From Thermoplasmata archaeon (GTDB lineage: Archaea > Thermoplasmatota > E2 > UBA202 > DSCA01), in the NCBI GenBank assembly GCA_021159125.1, contig JAGGSL010000122.1, positions 1 through 13,123 of the forward strand: a stretch of 13,123 nt of DNA. Direction: 5' to 3'. Positions 13,089 through 13,123 of this stretch are shown here, piece after piece. The notes beneath the pieces were generated by a model. The model saw nothing but the letters and a program-made list of their open reading frames with translations, was not told the DNA's origin and made no database searches. The position numbers were made by a program, and so were the translations under genes. The stretch's first letter is position 1, and every line of letters starts with the position of its first letter.

Positions 13089-13123
13089 CTAAAACTCTTT
13101 CTCTCTTATTATAACATCCACCA
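13089..13123 (-). CDS. Probable 3' end of a convergent minus-strand gene (partial)
   Basis: Reading leftward from the right edge, one frame encodes VDVIIREKEF followed by TAG at 13091-13089. Alternating hydrophobic and charged residues look like a closing beta strand. The stop would lie one base from the nitroreductase stop, in keeping with the tight convergent ends at 6330-6333. Ten codons are too few to identify anything, and an intergenic T-rich terminator is the alternative. Confidence 0.3.
   Translation of the reverse strand, partial: VDVIIREKEF

Noticed and set aside
1..13123. A defence, toxin-antitoxin or other accessory island
   Set aside because: Genes are recognisable housekeeping, envelope or enzyme genes; no nuclease, methylase, toxin or mobile-element gene was seen on either strand.

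Overview
The window reads as a piece of a euryarchaeal chromosome, possibly Thermoplasmatota-like. Evidence for archaea is direct. Diphthamide enzyme Dph2, an MfnA-type decarboxylase, an archaeal hypoxanthine phosphoribosyltransferase, a CpgS-type P-loop protein and a minimal JAMM protease are all present. A/T-rich TATA-like boxes lie about 22-32 bases ahead of several start codons (leaderless or nearly leaderless transcripts) or about 42 bases ahead of Shine-Dalgarno-led starts. The phylum is a guess, made from the style of the surface proteins (NosD-like beta-helix plus OmpL47/Ig-like modules). No rRNA, tRNA, CRISPR array, insertion sequence or integrase was seen, and no gene-free stretch exceeds 120 bases.

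Layout. 1-116: intergenic region with candidate divergent promoters and a degenerate direct repeat. 117-506 (+): small four-helix membrane protein of unknown function. 590-2560 (-): a CpgS-like P-loop protein preceded by a short, degenerate TraB-family protein. 2603-3916 (-): B12-binding radical SAM protein. 3917-4032: divergent promoter region. 4033-6333 (+): large secreted modular surface protein (beta-helix, two OmpL47-like modules, two or three Ig-like modules). 6330-10933 (-): six genes, every junction overlapping, in transcription order inositol-monophosphatase-family phosphatase, NAD kinase, JAMM metalloprotease, MfnA decarboxylase, Hpt, Dph2. 10999-12399 (-): secreted protein joining a NosD-like beta-helix to a cyclophilin-type peptidyl-prolyl isomerase. 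12482-13087 (+): nitroreductase-family flavoprotein. 13089-13123 (-): probable last codons of a convergent gene.

How the genes fit together. The six-gene cluster looks like a cofactor and nucleotide housekeeping operon: NADP/NAD interconversion (the phosphatase/kinase pair resembles a split form of the fused NADP phosphatase/NAD kinase of Methanocaldococcus), beta-alanine or tyramine formation (CoA or methanofuran precursor), purine salvage, diphthamide on elongation factor 2, and a JAMM peptidase possibly linked to ubiquitin-like SAMP proteins. Two secreted beta-helix proteins with related N-terminal modules flank it. I see no defence, toxin or mobile system. The most unusual items are the beta-helix/cyclophilin fusion and the TraB relative that has lost most of the family's signature residues.
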